From NCBI GenBank assembly GCA_031376885.1, contig JANMEL010000286.1, forward strand, positions 15,769 through 79,768: a DNA stretch of 64,000 nucleotides. The letters run 5' to 3'. Of the stretch, positions 49,875-58,469 are shown piece by piece. This DNA is from Chamaesiphon sp031376885 (lineage in GTDB: Bacteria; Cyanobacteriota; Cyanobacteriia; Cyanobacteriales; Chamaesiphonaceae). The position numbers and the translations under genes were made by a program. How positions within the stretch are numbered: position 1 is the first letter of the stretch; each line of letters starts with the position of its first letter. The notes under the pieces are model-generated. The model was not told the origin of the DNA, ran no database searches, and was given only the letters and a program-made list of their open reading frames with translations.

Positions 49875-52187
49875 TTAAAGAAATTCCCATTTGTTTTGGA
49901 TAGGTTGTTTAGACAGACAGAAACCTTTTACGGCTAAGGGTGTCAGTATGAGCGTCAATCCAGCGGGTACTAAGGGCATCCAGATCGATCGCACATTAAA
50001 GCATACAGCACAGCTTCCAATCAGAGTAACTATTGCAGCACCTCCAACCAGGCATAGTTTAACACGCCGTAGTCTGATGACGATCGCTATGCCGACTATT
50101 CCCCAAAGATAAATCCAGCCAATCTCGACGATATCTGGTAGGGTCGTAATTAGGGATCGATCGTTGAGGATATGACTGAGAATATTGCTCGTCATGTGGG
50201 CATGAATTTCTACTCCAGCCATCTTACCCAATCCGGTGGGCAAGAAATCTTCCATGCTGGGGGCGACATAACCGATTAGTATGACTTTGCCAGAGATGGC
50301 GGTACTCGATACTCGATCGGTCAAGATATCGTCTAGACTTACCTGTGGGGCGATATTCGGTGAATGTCGATAGTTTAGCATCACCTGAAAACCCCGTAGG
50401 TTCTGTTGGGCATTTGTCGATCGATATCCACCCATAGTACTCTTCAATACTTCTACTTCTCGCGAGCCGATTGAAATATTTTCATCATCGGTATCTCGCG
50501 CTTCGGCAATGTCCAAATATTTTAATGCGAGTCGGAGACTCAGGGCGGTATCTGTATCGCAATGTTTGTCTACTGGAGCCATGCCCAATATTTGCCGTCG
50601 AATGATACCATCTCGATCGGTACTAAAATTGGTAAATCCTACTCGCGATGATTTTACACCATTAGGTGCGGCTACTCCAGGAAAATCCCTACTATTTCCT
50701 GGCATTAGACAGGAGCTGATAATGGATGTTTCCGGCTGTTGTAATAGTGCGGTTAAATCGGCTTTTCCCGCTCCAATTGCTCGATCGCGATAAATGTCTA
50801 AGACGATCGCTTTTGGCTGGCTCGGTTGGAGTTTTTGGAGGGTTTGGGCGATGATTCGATCGTCCAAAGGAGAGAGAGAATTCTTGCTTCCCCATTTCTG
50901 AAGATCTGTTTCGGTTACGCCGACGATTAATATTCGCCCATCGGGGGGTTCGGGGATACCTCTTGTTACCATCGCCATGTCGTAAGCAGCTAGCTCGGCG
51001 GGTTCGAGATAGCCTTGACTTCTGATGCCCCAGATTGTCGCGGTGGTGGCTAGAGCGATCGCTGCCAATTTCCAGAGTTTAATTTCGGGCGACAATTGGG
51101 GGTAAAATGATTTCCAGGTCGGAAGTTCGACGCTAGGATTGCAAAATACGACTGGAAGCCAGGTAGCGCAGGGGAAATCTGCTTCGATTTGTTGCAGTTT
51201 GGCTCTACCATCTCGCACTGCTGATAAGAGCGAATTACCGCCTGCAAAGCTGCTGAGGAAGCCGCGTAAAAAGTCCTGCGCCACCCGATTGGGGATGGCT
51301 TCTCGCATGACGATGACGGTGGGAATATTGAGCGTAGCTAGACTGGTAGCCAATCCTAACCCACTACAAGAATTGAAAATTGCTAACTTTAGCCCGCGTG
51401 AGATCGCAGATTTTAGAGCATGACTGAGGGTTGTCAAGCAGACTGATTCATCAGCATTGAGCCGAATCGTACCAGTTCCATCATAACTGCTATGACCAGC
51501 AAAAAATAGCACATCCCAACCCTGTCGATCGTTGAGTTTGTGGAGGATTTCGGCGATACTGGGTTCGATCGAGAATACCAAGTCTCCTTGAAGCTGTTGG
51601 ATGGCTTGGATTTCTGCTGTGGTGTCGATACCGATTCTATCGCCCAATATCGCCAAAATTCTTGGTTTAGTTCGTTGGGATGTATAGGTTTGTCGCTGAT
51701 AGGTGTTTAGACTGAAGGCGATTTCAGCGCGGGGGAATTTTTCCAGCAAGCTCCAGCAATGCCAAGGGAGACGATGAATACTATCTTCTTCTGTTTCGAT
51801 AACGATCGTTATTTCTCGATTTGGCTCTAGTTTATCGCGTAAATCTAGACTAATTGGCTCGAAGCATTCACAATCGAACCATTGACGCATCGCTCGTTCT
51901 AAATCGATGCGGGTGTCTTGGAAAGTTGATACCGAAAATCCAGTTATGCCAGTGGAATCTAACTCTATTTCTATTTCTTCTCCCCGCATGGGATTGGGAT
52001 AGTTTTCATAATAAGCTGCGTAGTAAAATTGCCAACGGTAGTAAAGATCTTGTAACGCGGAGTTGCTGGGCAAACTTCCATATTTCTGCGCGACTAGTTT
52101 ACCGTCAATTTCCAGCCGAGAGCTAATTTGAGCGAAGCCTTCACTCAAATTTCCCACACCCAGATTTAGAAATATTTTACCTGACAT
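49875..52187 (-). CDS. CHAT-CHASE2 membrane protein
   Basis: The 770-residue protein has an N-terminal region with DSTGITGFSVSTFQDTRIDL, then a CHAT protease-like domain (about 165-350) with catalytic His232 in FFAGHSSYDG and Cys274 in FNSCSG. A membrane segment (about 371-388) leads to an extracytoplasmic CHASE2 sensor domain (about 400-660, with RILIVGVTETDLQKWG and KVILIGYVAPSMEDFLPTG), followed by membrane helices to the end. The topology puts the CHAT domain in the cytoplasm under control of an external sensor. It is thus a candidate signal-triggered protease, with no kinase or cyclase output. Confidence 0.92.
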   Translation of the reverse strand: MSGKIFLNLGVGNLSEGFAQISSRLEIDGKLVAQKYGSLPSNSALQDLYYRWQFYYAAYYENYPNPMRGEEIEIELDSTGITGFSVSTFQDTRIDLERAMRQWFDCECFEPISLDLRDKLEPNREITIVIETEEDSIHRLPWHCWSLLEKFPRAEIAFSLNTYQRQTYTSQRTKPRILAILGDRIGIDTTAEIQAIQQLQGDLVFSIEPSIAEILHKLNDRQGWDVLFFAGHSSYDGTGTIRLNADESVCLTTLSHALKSAISRGLKLAIFNSCSGLGLATSLATLNIPTVIVMREAIPNRVAQDFLRGFLSSFAGGNSLLSAVRDGRAKLQQIEADFPCATWLPVVFCNPSVELPTWKSFYPQLSPEIKLWKLAAIALATTATIWGIRSQGYLEPAELAAYDMAMVTRGIPEPPDGRILIVGVTETDLQKWGSKNSLSPLDDRIIAQTLQKLQPSQPKAIVLDIYRDRAIGAGKADLTALLQQPETSIISSCLMPGNSRDFPGVAAPNGVKSSRVGFTNFSTDRDGIIRRQILGMAPVDKHCDTDTALSLRLALKYLDIAEARDTDDENISIGSREVEVLKSTMGGYRSTNAQQNLRGFQVMLNYRHSPNIAPQVSLDDILTDRVSSTAISGKVILIGYVAPSMEDFLPTGLGKMAGVEIHAHMTSNILSHILNDRSLITTLPDIVEIGWIYLWGIVGIAIVIRLRRVKLCLVGGAAIVTLIGSCAVCFNVRSIWMPLVPAGLTLILTPLAVKGFCLSKQPIQNKWEFL

Positions 52188-52227
52188 GATTTAGGAGTTT
52201 GGATTACAGTCAGAGTCCTTTTTTCAA

Positions 52228-52262
52228 ACCGCAGAGGCGCAGAGGGCACAGAGGGCATCAAG
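52228..52262. repeat. Dispersed CTCTGCG-type repeat (reverse orientation)
   Basis: Aaccgcagaggcgcagaggg then cacagagggcatc, the reverse complement type of the repeat at 3812-3850. It lies in the 240-base gap upstream of the CHAT-CHASE2 gene, which separates it from DUF1822 and could carry a second promoter. Confidence 0.55.
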
Positions 52263-52425
52263 AAAAGACTAATCCATAGCACTGTAACACAGCAGGGTCT
52301 GTACTGCCAAGCACATGGGTTTCAGTTATAATCCATTTTACGAAAAATTGCACCGATCTAATTATATTTAGCCTGAATAAGGATTTATTTGGGTTATTTA
52401 GGCGGGGTTAAAATCTGAGACACAA

Positions 52426-53421
52426 TTAAGCGATAAATGATTCGGTAAAACTATGGTTGTCTAGTGCGACTTGAATTTTAAATTGGGTACCAGATTTTAG
52501 TTTGAAAGATTGGAGTTGGATAAAATTCATTGGTTCTGGATATTGTACCTGAGATAATGCCTCGCCGCTGGCATCTTGGAGGGTTAATTTGAGATTGGGT
52601 GGTAAAACATGTACCCCACCAGTAGAATGCAATCTAGCTCTGACATTTATTCTACCATCTGACTCATGATTCAAACCAATTAGAAGTAAGAGTGGTATGT
52701 TAGCTATATGAGCGCGGAGATCGATTATTTTACCTGTATTAAATTCGCGGATACTTTCATAAGGTGTGCTGGTGAGAATATTTCTAAGGGCAAATTCTCG
52801 ATTGGTTGGGATGGTATTATCTCGATTCTCCAAAGGAGAGGCTCCGCCAACGACAATTAAGCTTTCGATCGGCTCCCAACCAGTACCTAATATCCCATTA
52901 AGAAATTCACTGAGATTATTAATTCGTTCGCGTAGCATCGGCTCTGCCGAATCGACATAGATTATGTCTAGCAGATCGTCTAGAGGTTGAAGTTGGTTAA
53001 TATCGATTTTCTCTCCAGTTGGTTTGGCGACAAATCCCAGTAATTCTACACTACTCAGATTTTCACTAAATTGGACTGCAACATAACCAATTCGATCGTC
53101 GATCGTCTCTGGTGATAATATTATCTCACGAACATTAGGCATAATTGCTACACATTCAAGTCTACCCACATTTGGAATCACCAAATCTGCCACATTCATG
53201 ATGCTCTGAAATTCGGGCTTCCAGGAGTATCCATGCGTCAAATCGATGTCAAGTTCGCAAACACAACTTAGATACTGTCGAACGGCAGATACGGCGAGAG
53301 TATTGAGATATACTCTACGTCCTTTGGTGGGAGAAGTTTGGGTTGCTGCAAAGTTTGCCGCCGATCGATGTGCAGATCTGTCGAGTGCGATGGTAAAGTG
53401 AGAAATATTATGAGCGTTCAT
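52426..53421 (-). CDS. DUF1822 family protein
   Basis: The 331-residue protein has the DUF1822 layout: an N-terminal GRRVYLNTLAVSAVRQYLSC, ESRxV-like ECVAIMPNVREI block, GYVAVQFSENLSSVELLGFV in the middle and a C-terminal beta domain (LPPNLKLTLQDASGEALSQV). The family is cyanobacterial and of unknown function, nearly always next to sigma-like or CHAT genes. A palindromic repeat (52823-52852) is carried in frame and adds VVGGASPLENR at about residue 190-200. The upstream sigma-like gene stops nine bases before its start. Confidence 0.88.
   Translation of the reverse strand: MNAHNISHFTIALDRSAHRSAANFAATQTSPTKGRRVYLNTLAVSAVRQYLSCVCELDIDLTHGYSWKPEFQSIMNVADLVIPNVGRLECVAIMPNVREIILSPETIDDRIGYVAVQFSENLSSVELLGFVAKPTGEKIDINQLQPLDDLLDIIYVDSAEPMLRERINNLSEFLNGILGTGWEPIESLIVVGGASPLENRDNTIPTNREFALRNILTSTPYESIREFNTGKIIDLRAHIANIPLLLLIGLNHESDGRINVRARLHSTGGVHVLPPNLKLTLQDASGEALSQVQYPEPMNFIQLQSFKLKSGTQFKIQVALDNHSFTESFIA
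52823..52852. repeat. Palindromic repeat in frame inside the DUF1822 gene
   Basis: Cgattctccaaaggagaggc then tccgccaacg, the consensus type. Relative to the gene it is in the opposite orientation to the copies in the HAD and DUF3685 genes, and still keeps an open frame (GGASPLENR). This shows that the repeat is translatable on both strands. Confidence 0.8.
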
Positions 53422-53430
53422 ATTTATCCT

Positions 53431-54177
53431 TTATTGTTCGTATCCAAAAAATTTAGTTTGAGCTTGTAATAGTGGTAGACACTTACGTTTCCAGTGAGCT
53501 ACTAATGTCTGATATGGAATATCTAGATCTTTAGCAATTTGTGTAAATGAGTCTGGTGGATCTTTAACTATGATTCTATAGCTCAGGATCTGACAATGGC
53601 AGTGATTTCGGGTTTGGACATTTGACTTTACTGGATCGCGAGGATAACAAGTTTTCAGTATCCCTTCAGGATCTGATTCAATCCATGCCTCAATTTGATG
53701 GGCGATCGATCGATCGTCTTCCCGTTGGAGTGAATAAATATATTCATTGAGGGTATTGAGATTGACACTGACAAAACCAACATCTGACAAGAAATCGAGA
53801 TAAGTTTCGTCACCACCAACAACAGAAATATCCAGACTCAAAGGCTCTTGTCGATCGGCAGTTGGATGATAAATGTCATATATTCGCCAGTACAAATAAC
53901 CATTAATCCACTTCACCAAATCTTGCTCTAGAGAATCAGTCGAACTTTGAAATTCATCAATATTTCGACTCACCCATTCCCAGGTTTGATTTAAGGCGAG
54001 CAGATAATCATGGTGAGCGACTGTTTTAATCCCTGCTAGATGCTGAATGATACCAAGTAGACGACTCATCGCCTTTGCTCTTTGAGCACTCTGTAATGGA
54101 GCCGCCAAAACAGCATCTAGCTTCTGTCGAAGTTGCATCTCAACGTCTAAAGACTCTGGCAAATTTGAACTACTCAT
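53431..54177 (-). CDS. Sigma-70-like (ECF-type) regulatory protein
   Basis: The 248-residue protein has a helical N-terminal half with LEQDLVKWINGYLYWRIYDI, like sigma region 2, and a C-terminal FTQIAKDLDIPYQTLVAHWK RKCLP helix-turn-helix as in region 4. It resembles the cyanobacterial sigma-like proteins that head DUF1822/CHAT operons. Whether it binds core polymerase is not known. It is the first gene of the operon, nine bases before DUF1822, and would be expected to regulate it. Confidence 0.8.
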   Translation of the reverse strand: MSSSNLPESLDVEMQLRQKLDAVLAAPLQSAQRAKAMSRLLGIIQHLAGIKTVAHHDYLLALNQTWEWVSRNIDEFQSSTDSLEQDLVKWINGYLYWRIYDIYHPTADRQEPLSLDISVVGGDETYLDFLSDVGFVSVNLNTLNEYIYSLQREDDRSIAHQIEAWIESDPEGILKTCYPRDPVKSNVQTRNHCHCQILSYRIIVKDPPDSFTQIAKDLDIPYQTLVAHWKRKCLPLLQAQTKFFGYEQ

Positions 54178-54307
54178 CGATGGATAAAACTAACCTCACC
54201 AGCATCTCTCTATTATTCACTCAGTTGGTTTACGGATATTTATGCAAATCGATAAGGATCTGGCGTTAGAACCCATATTTCGCACTATCGCCAAAGGCGT
54301 TCGCACA

Positions 54308-54336
54308 GCGTCTGCCTCAGCAGAGGCTACGCCAAC
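54308..54336 (+). repeat. Diverged palindromic repeat
   Basis: Gcgtctgcctcagcagaggc then tacgccaac: right arm of the family with a changed left arm that keeps pairing (ctgcctcagcag). It lies about 130 bases upstream of the sigma-like gene start. A ctcacccctcacccctcacc tandem run follows at 54408-54438. Confidence 0.6.
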
Positions 54337-54518
54337 AAGAAAGTATTATCCAAATCCAACAGTTTCCGCTCTAGAGACAACACGAATCCCCGCCTCTCTA
54401 GCTTCCCCCCTCACCCCTCACCCCTCACCCCTCACCCCTAAACACTAGAATTTCCTTTGTGAATTCTGTGAAGTGCGGAATGTGTGATTAATGATGTCAA
54501 GCAGAAAATCATCGATCG

Positions 54519-54564
54519 AAAATTGGGGTGAGTGCAATTCATCGATTGCACTCACCCCAATTTT
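54519..54564 (-). terminator. Perfect 20-base hairpin downstream of the ArsA-like gene
   Basis: Stem aaaattggggtgagtgcaat / attgcactcaccccaatttt, loop tcatcg, without a mismatch. It begins 24 bases after the ArsA-like stop on the minus strand, and the 3' end of the stem in that direction is TTTT. It probably acts as a Rho-independent terminator in both directions. Confidence 0.75.
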
Positions 54565-54587
54565 GCGGCTATTAGTAGCTGTAACGT

Positions 54588-55763
54588 CTAAGCAAACTTA
54601 ATTTTGAGATAATCCTCATCCATCTTGGCTCCCGTAGGTTCCAGAGCTGCTAGAGCTTGAGGTAGCACCATATTCCGACGGTGGTTGCCGATACGGATAT
54701 TTAGTTCATCACCAGTCTTGTTGAGTTGAATTTGGTCTTTGGCAATTCCTGGTAAGTACAATTCGAGACTATATTGATTGGATGCTTCCTGTACGACTCT
54801 GAGGGTAGTTTCTTTATAATAAACTTGAGCCGGATCTTCATCTTTGTACAGAGTCTCTTTCAATCGATCTAATGCTTCAAGTCCACATAGCTCCTCTGCA
54901 TAGAGCGGAACCTCTTTGACTGGCAACGGTCGGAAATTTTCGTGGATTTCTTGACGGTACTGTTCTTGATTTTCTTTCCATTTTTTGAAGAATGGATCCG
55001 TGACAGTATCGGGAATAATCCGGTTAGCAATGATTAGATCCGTAGAAACATTATACAAGCTCAAATAGGCATGAGCGCGGAGTGATTCTTTAATCACCAT
55101 TTTCTCTGGATTGGTAACTAGCCGCACCGATACCTGGGTATTGTCCATCAGGACTTTTTGCAACGCCTCGATTTGTTCGTAAAATTCGTAGGGTGCATCC
55201 ATCACTTCCTTATTCGGTAGCGAGAAGCCAGCGATCGGTCGGAACAAAGGTTCTACTAAGGGTCTGAGCGCGACAGAAACCGCCTGTAAGGGCTTGTAAA
55301 ACTTCCGCATGTACCAGCCACCGATTTCAGGTAAACTCAGCAGTCTGAGGGCTGTTCCTGTGGGGGCAGAGTCGATAATCAGTACGTCGTAGGTGCCTTC
55401 GTCGTAGTGGCGTTTCATCCGCACCAAGCCAAAGATTTCATCCATCCCTGGTAAAATTGCTAGCTCCTCTGCTTGCACGCCTTCCATTCCTCGTGCTTGC
55501 AAGACTTGGGTAATATAACGTTTTACCGCGCCCCAGTTGCCTTCTAGCTCCTTGAGTGCGTCTAGTTCGGCACCCCACAAGTTGGGGCGAACTTCTCGCG
55601 GATCGTGCCCTAGCTCCATGTCGAAGCTATCGGCGAGAGAGTGAGCGGGATCGGTACTCAGAACTAGGGTACGATAACCTAGTTCGGCACACCGCAATCC
55701 AGTTGCAGCGGCGACAGAGGTTTTACCTACACCACCTTTCCCAGTCATCAAAATTAAACGCAT
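54588..55763 (-). CDS. ArsA/Get3-like ATPase with a C-terminal HSP20-like domain
   Basis: From the ATG at 55763 the 391-residue protein opens MRLILMTGKGGVGKTSVAAA with the deviant Walker A (GKGGVGKT). Switch I DPAHSLADSF, DVLIIDSAPTGTALRLLSLP and NRIIPD follow. The last 70 residues (LELYLPGIAKDQIQLNKTGD, ELNIRIGNHRRNMVLP) form the small HSP20-like beta domain found in the cyanobacterial ArsA/Get3 homologues. Its role is not clear in bacteria (protein targeting or anion-related). The frame continues upstream to a TTG at 55841, but family similarity starts at the ATG. Confidence 0.93.
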   Translation of the reverse strand: MRLILMTGKGGVGKTSVAAATGLRCAELGYRTLVLSTDPAHSLADSFDMELGHDPREVRPNLWGAELDALKELEGNWGAVKRYITQVLQARGMEGVQAEELAILPGMDEIFGLVRMKRHYDEGTYDVLIIDSAPTGTALRLLSLPEIGGWYMRKFYKPLQAVSVALRPLVEPLFRPIAGFSLPNKEVMDAPYEFYEQIEALQKVLMDNTQVSVRLVTNPEKMVIKESLRAHAYLSLYNVSTDLIIANRIIPDTVTDPFFKKWKENQEQYRQEIHENFRPLPVKEVPLYAEELCGLEALDRLKETLYKDEDPAQVYYKETTLRVVQEASNQYSLELYLPGIAKDQIQLNKTGDELNIRIGNHRRNMVLPQALAALEPTGAKMDEDYLKIKFA

Positions 55764-55849
55764 ATGCCTTGTTTTATCCGAGTATTTTTTGGCGCAGTCT
55801 CTCGGATACTCCCTTCCCGCCCTAAGACTGTAAATAAACAATTTCTCTA

Positions 55850-55885
55850 TACTCTCTGCGCCCTCTGCGTCTGGAGCGGTTGAAA
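55850..55885. repeat. Dispersed CTCTGCG-type repeat
   Basis: Ctctgcgccctctgcgtctg then gagcggttgaaaa, a third copy of the element at 3812-3850. It lies between the divergent ArsA-like and acetyltransferase genes. Confidence 0.55.
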
Positions 55886-56040
55886 AACAATCGGCAGACA
55901 GTAATAGGTTTCAAGCATTATGTATACTCTTCTGGCGGGAAGGGAGTAAGAGTATCGCTAGTTTCGATCTTAGCGTTTTTTTCGATTGTCAGCTATCGAT
56001 CGCGGTGATTTATAATAAAACTGTTGTTCATTGTTTGAGC

Positions 56041-56652
56041 ATGATGTTTGGTGAAGCATGGCAGGCGGATATCGATCGAACTTACAAGCATAGAACTGGT
56101 GGTAAATTCAAACGAATTATCAACACCATTCGATCGCCAGGAGTACAGGTAATGACTGTATTTCGATTTGGTGGTTGGTCGATGTCACAACCAAAATTAA
56201 TCAGAATAGTTACAGAGCCAATTTACTTTATCACCAATGGAATTCTCAAAATTATGTGGGGAATCGAACTCCCCCGCAATACTATTGTAGGCCCAGGTTG
56301 TTCGATCGGTCACTTTAGTGGAATTATTATTTCCGATCGAGCCGAACTTGGCAGTAACTGCACCATCTCTCATGGTGTGACGATCGGGGTATCTGGAAAA
56401 GGTGACAAATGCGGCGCACCAACCATTGGTAATAATGTTTATTTTGGTGCTGGTTGTAAGGTTTTTGGGATGATTTCGATCGGAAATAATGTCAAAATTG
56501 GTGCGAATGCTGTCGTTCATAAAAGCATTCCAGACAATGCGATCGTCGTCTCCTATCCTGGTTTCAAAATCTTATCATACCAAGACCCTCAGATCGCCAC
56601 GGAGGATGTCACCGATCTTGACGAAGAAGTTCACACCAATTTGCCTGAATAA
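56041..56652 (+). CDS. Serine O-acetyltransferase-like left-handed beta-helix enzyme
   Basis: The 203-residue product from the ATG at 56041 (MMFGEAWQADIDRTYKHRTG) has a short helical N-terminus, a membrane-like stretch FITNGILKIMWGIELP, and hexapeptide repeats from about residue 80. Among them are GPGCSIGHFSGIIISDRAEL, the NCTISHGVTIG segment with the catalytic His of CysE-like enzymes, and IGNNVYFGAGCKVFG. It is closest to serine acetyltransferases of the shorter, polysaccharide-linked type. Substrate not fixed. An earlier GTG (56005) adds residues without similarity. The gene is convergent with mntB (gap of six bases). Confidence 0.85.
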   Translation: MMFGEAWQADIDRTYKHRTGGKFKRIINTIRSPGVQVMTVFRFGGWSMSQPKLIRIVTEPIYFITNGILKIMWGIELPRNTIVGPGCSIGHFSGIIISDRAELGSNCTISHGVTIGVSGKGDKCGAPTIGNNVYFGAGCKVFGMISIGNNVKIGANAVVHKSIPDNAIVVSYPGFKILSYQDPQIATEDVTDLDEEVHTNLPE

Positions 56653-56657
56653 CTTAT

Positions 56658-57515
56658 TTAGGTTGATTCAGTCAGTATTTTTCTAGATCTGACTAATAAA
56701 CCATGTTTGGGTGCAAAAATCATGGCGATGATAAATAATAACGTTTGAATCACGACGATACAGCCCCCAGTGGAGGCATCCAGATGATAGCTAACATAAG
56801 TCCCCATCACACTAGAAAATACCCCACTTGCCATGGCAATTAGGGTCATATGGTCGAAATTATCGCTCAATAAATATGCTGTGGCACCTGGAGTTACTAG
56901 CATTGCTACGACTAAAATAATCCCGACTGTCTGTAATCCAGCTACGGCTGTAAGTGAGAGTAGAGATAGTAAAACGTAGTAGAGAAAAGTGATATTCAAA
57001 CCGATCGACTTAGCGTGAGTCGAATCGAAGCAAAATAAAATTAAATCTTTGCGTAAAACTGCTAGTGTTGCTAGAGTAATGACACTGATAATGACAGTTT
57101 GAATAATATCATCATTAGAAATACCCAAGACATTACCAAATAAAATATGTGTTAGATCGACAGAACTTCTGACTTTGGAAATTAAAACCAAACCCAAAGC
57201 AAAAAAGCCTGTAAATACCAATCCAATTACGGTATCCTCTTTAATCCGCGTCTTTGCTTTGATAAAACCGATCGCAATTACCGAACCTACCCCAAAAGCA
57301 AATGCACCCACTGCGAGGGGAATATTCAAAATATAAGCAACCACTACCCCTGGCATCACTGCGTGAGAAACAGCATCACCCATCAATGCCCATCCTTTCA
57401 ACGTCATATAGCAAGAAAGAGCCGAACAAACGACTCCTACCAAGGCACTAACCAAAATTGCCTTTTGCATATATTCAGCACGCAAAGGCGCACTAAACCA
57501 CTCAACTAAATCCAT
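56658..57515 (-). CDS. mntB: Manganese ABC transporter permease
   Basis: The 285-residue membrane protein of the ABC-3 (metal) permease family has about eight to nine membrane segments, with GDAVSHAVMPGVVVAYILNI near residue 50, VTPGATAYLLSDNFDHM and LVGVVCSALSCYMTLKGWAL at the start. It forms the channel for Mn2+ with the ATPase encoded 47 bases upstream. The order mntC-mntA-mntB matches the cyanobacterial mntCAB operon, and MntC here has the Mn ligands (see mntC). Confidence 0.93.
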   Translation of the reverse strand: MDLVEWFSAPLRAEYMQKAILVSALVGVVCSALSCYMTLKGWALMGDAVSHAVMPGVVVAYILNIPLAVGAFAFGVGSVIAIGFIKAKTRIKEDTVIGLVFTGFFALGLVLISKVRSSVDLTHILFGNVLGISNDDIIQTVIISVITLATLAVLRKDLILFCFDSTHAKSIGLNITFLYYVLLSLLSLTAVAGLQTVGIILVVAMLVTPGATAYLLSDNFDHMTLIAMASGVFSSVMGTYVSYHLDASTGGCIVVIQTLLFIIAMIFAPKHGLLVRSRKILTEST

Positions 57516-57562
57516 GATTATCCTCTGTGTAAATACATTGAAAACTTAATGATAGAATAGAT

Positions 57563-58339
57563 CTAAATATCTTCTATTTCATCTTTATCTAATAGGCTCT
57601 TAGCTAAAGAAAAATCGCCGATCGAACCGCCGAATGTTCGCGATAGATTTTCTTCTGTAAAGACATCAGCAGTCTTGCCATATGCTAAAATTGTCCGATT
57701 GATTAATACGACTCGATCGCAAAATGTTCTAATCGAAGCTAAATCGTGAGTAGAAATCAAGATTGTATAACCCTTCTGCCGTAATCCGATCAGTAGATTA
57801 ATCATCATCTTCTCAGTTTTGATATCAACGCCAGCAAATGGTTCATCTAGCAATAATACTGTGCTTTGTTGAGCTAATGCTCGTGCAAAAAAAGTTCGTT
57901 TTTTCTGCCCTCCAGATAGCTCCCCAATTTGACGATTTTGGATATCCCACATTTCCACTCTTTCCAAACTTTCCTTGACCACATTTCGATCGTTCGATCG
58001 AGGAATTCGGAGCAGATTCATATAACCATAACGCCCCATCATCACCACATCATGAACGTTAACTGGAAAATTCCAATCCACCTCTTCTGACTGTGGCACA
58101 TATGCCACCATATTCTGTTTTTGTACCTGATGAATCGGTAATCCCTCAATTAAAACTCTACCAGTCGATGGTTTGACAAAACCCATAATCGCCTTAAATA
58201 AGGTCGATTTTCCCGCCCCATTCATTCCCACCAATCCGCAAATAGTCCCCGACTGGAGTTGCAAGTTGGCACCGTGCAATGCTATTTTGCCATGATAAGC
58301 AACCGTCACATTTTCAACATCAATACTAATATTATCCAT
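57563..58339 (-). CDS. mntA: Manganese ABC transporter ATP-binding protein
   Basis: The 258-residue ATPase from the ATG at 58339 has Walker A GLVGMNGAGKST, signature LSGGQKKR, Walker B STVLLLDEPFAGVD, and the STHD switch. VTVAYHGKIALHGANLQLQS is typical of metal-type ABC proteins. The frame extends to 58402 without similarity. It is co-transcribed with mntC (130-base gap) and mntB. The pattern fits the Mn/Zn/Fe group. Confidence 0.94.
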   Translation of the reverse strand: MDNISIDVENVTVAYHGKIALHGANLQLQSGTICGLVGMNGAGKSTLFKAIMGFVKPSTGRVLIEGLPIHQVQKQNMVAYVPQSEEVDWNFPVNVHDVVMMGRYGYMNLLRIPRSNDRNVVKESLERVEMWDIQNRQIGELSGGQKKRTFFARALAQQSTVLLLDEPFAGVDIKTEKMMINLLIGLRQKGYTILISTHDLASIRTFCDRVVLINRTILAYGKTADVFTEENLSRTFGGSIGDFSLAKSLLDKDEIEDI

Positions 58340-58469
58340 AAGTTCGTTCCCAGCTATTATATAACTAAATTGAATAGTGACTGCGGTAGAGTGAGATGAC
58401 ATCGGGTGGGAATTTAATTTGTCAATTTAGTACTTAGATCGACAAATATCTAATCTCACCCCGAATAGC

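Noticed and set aside
55763..55841. Longer ArsA-like start at TTG 55841
   Set aside because: The extra 26 residues lack similarity to the family, whose P-loop normally begins at residue 8 to 10 as it does from the ATG at 55763.
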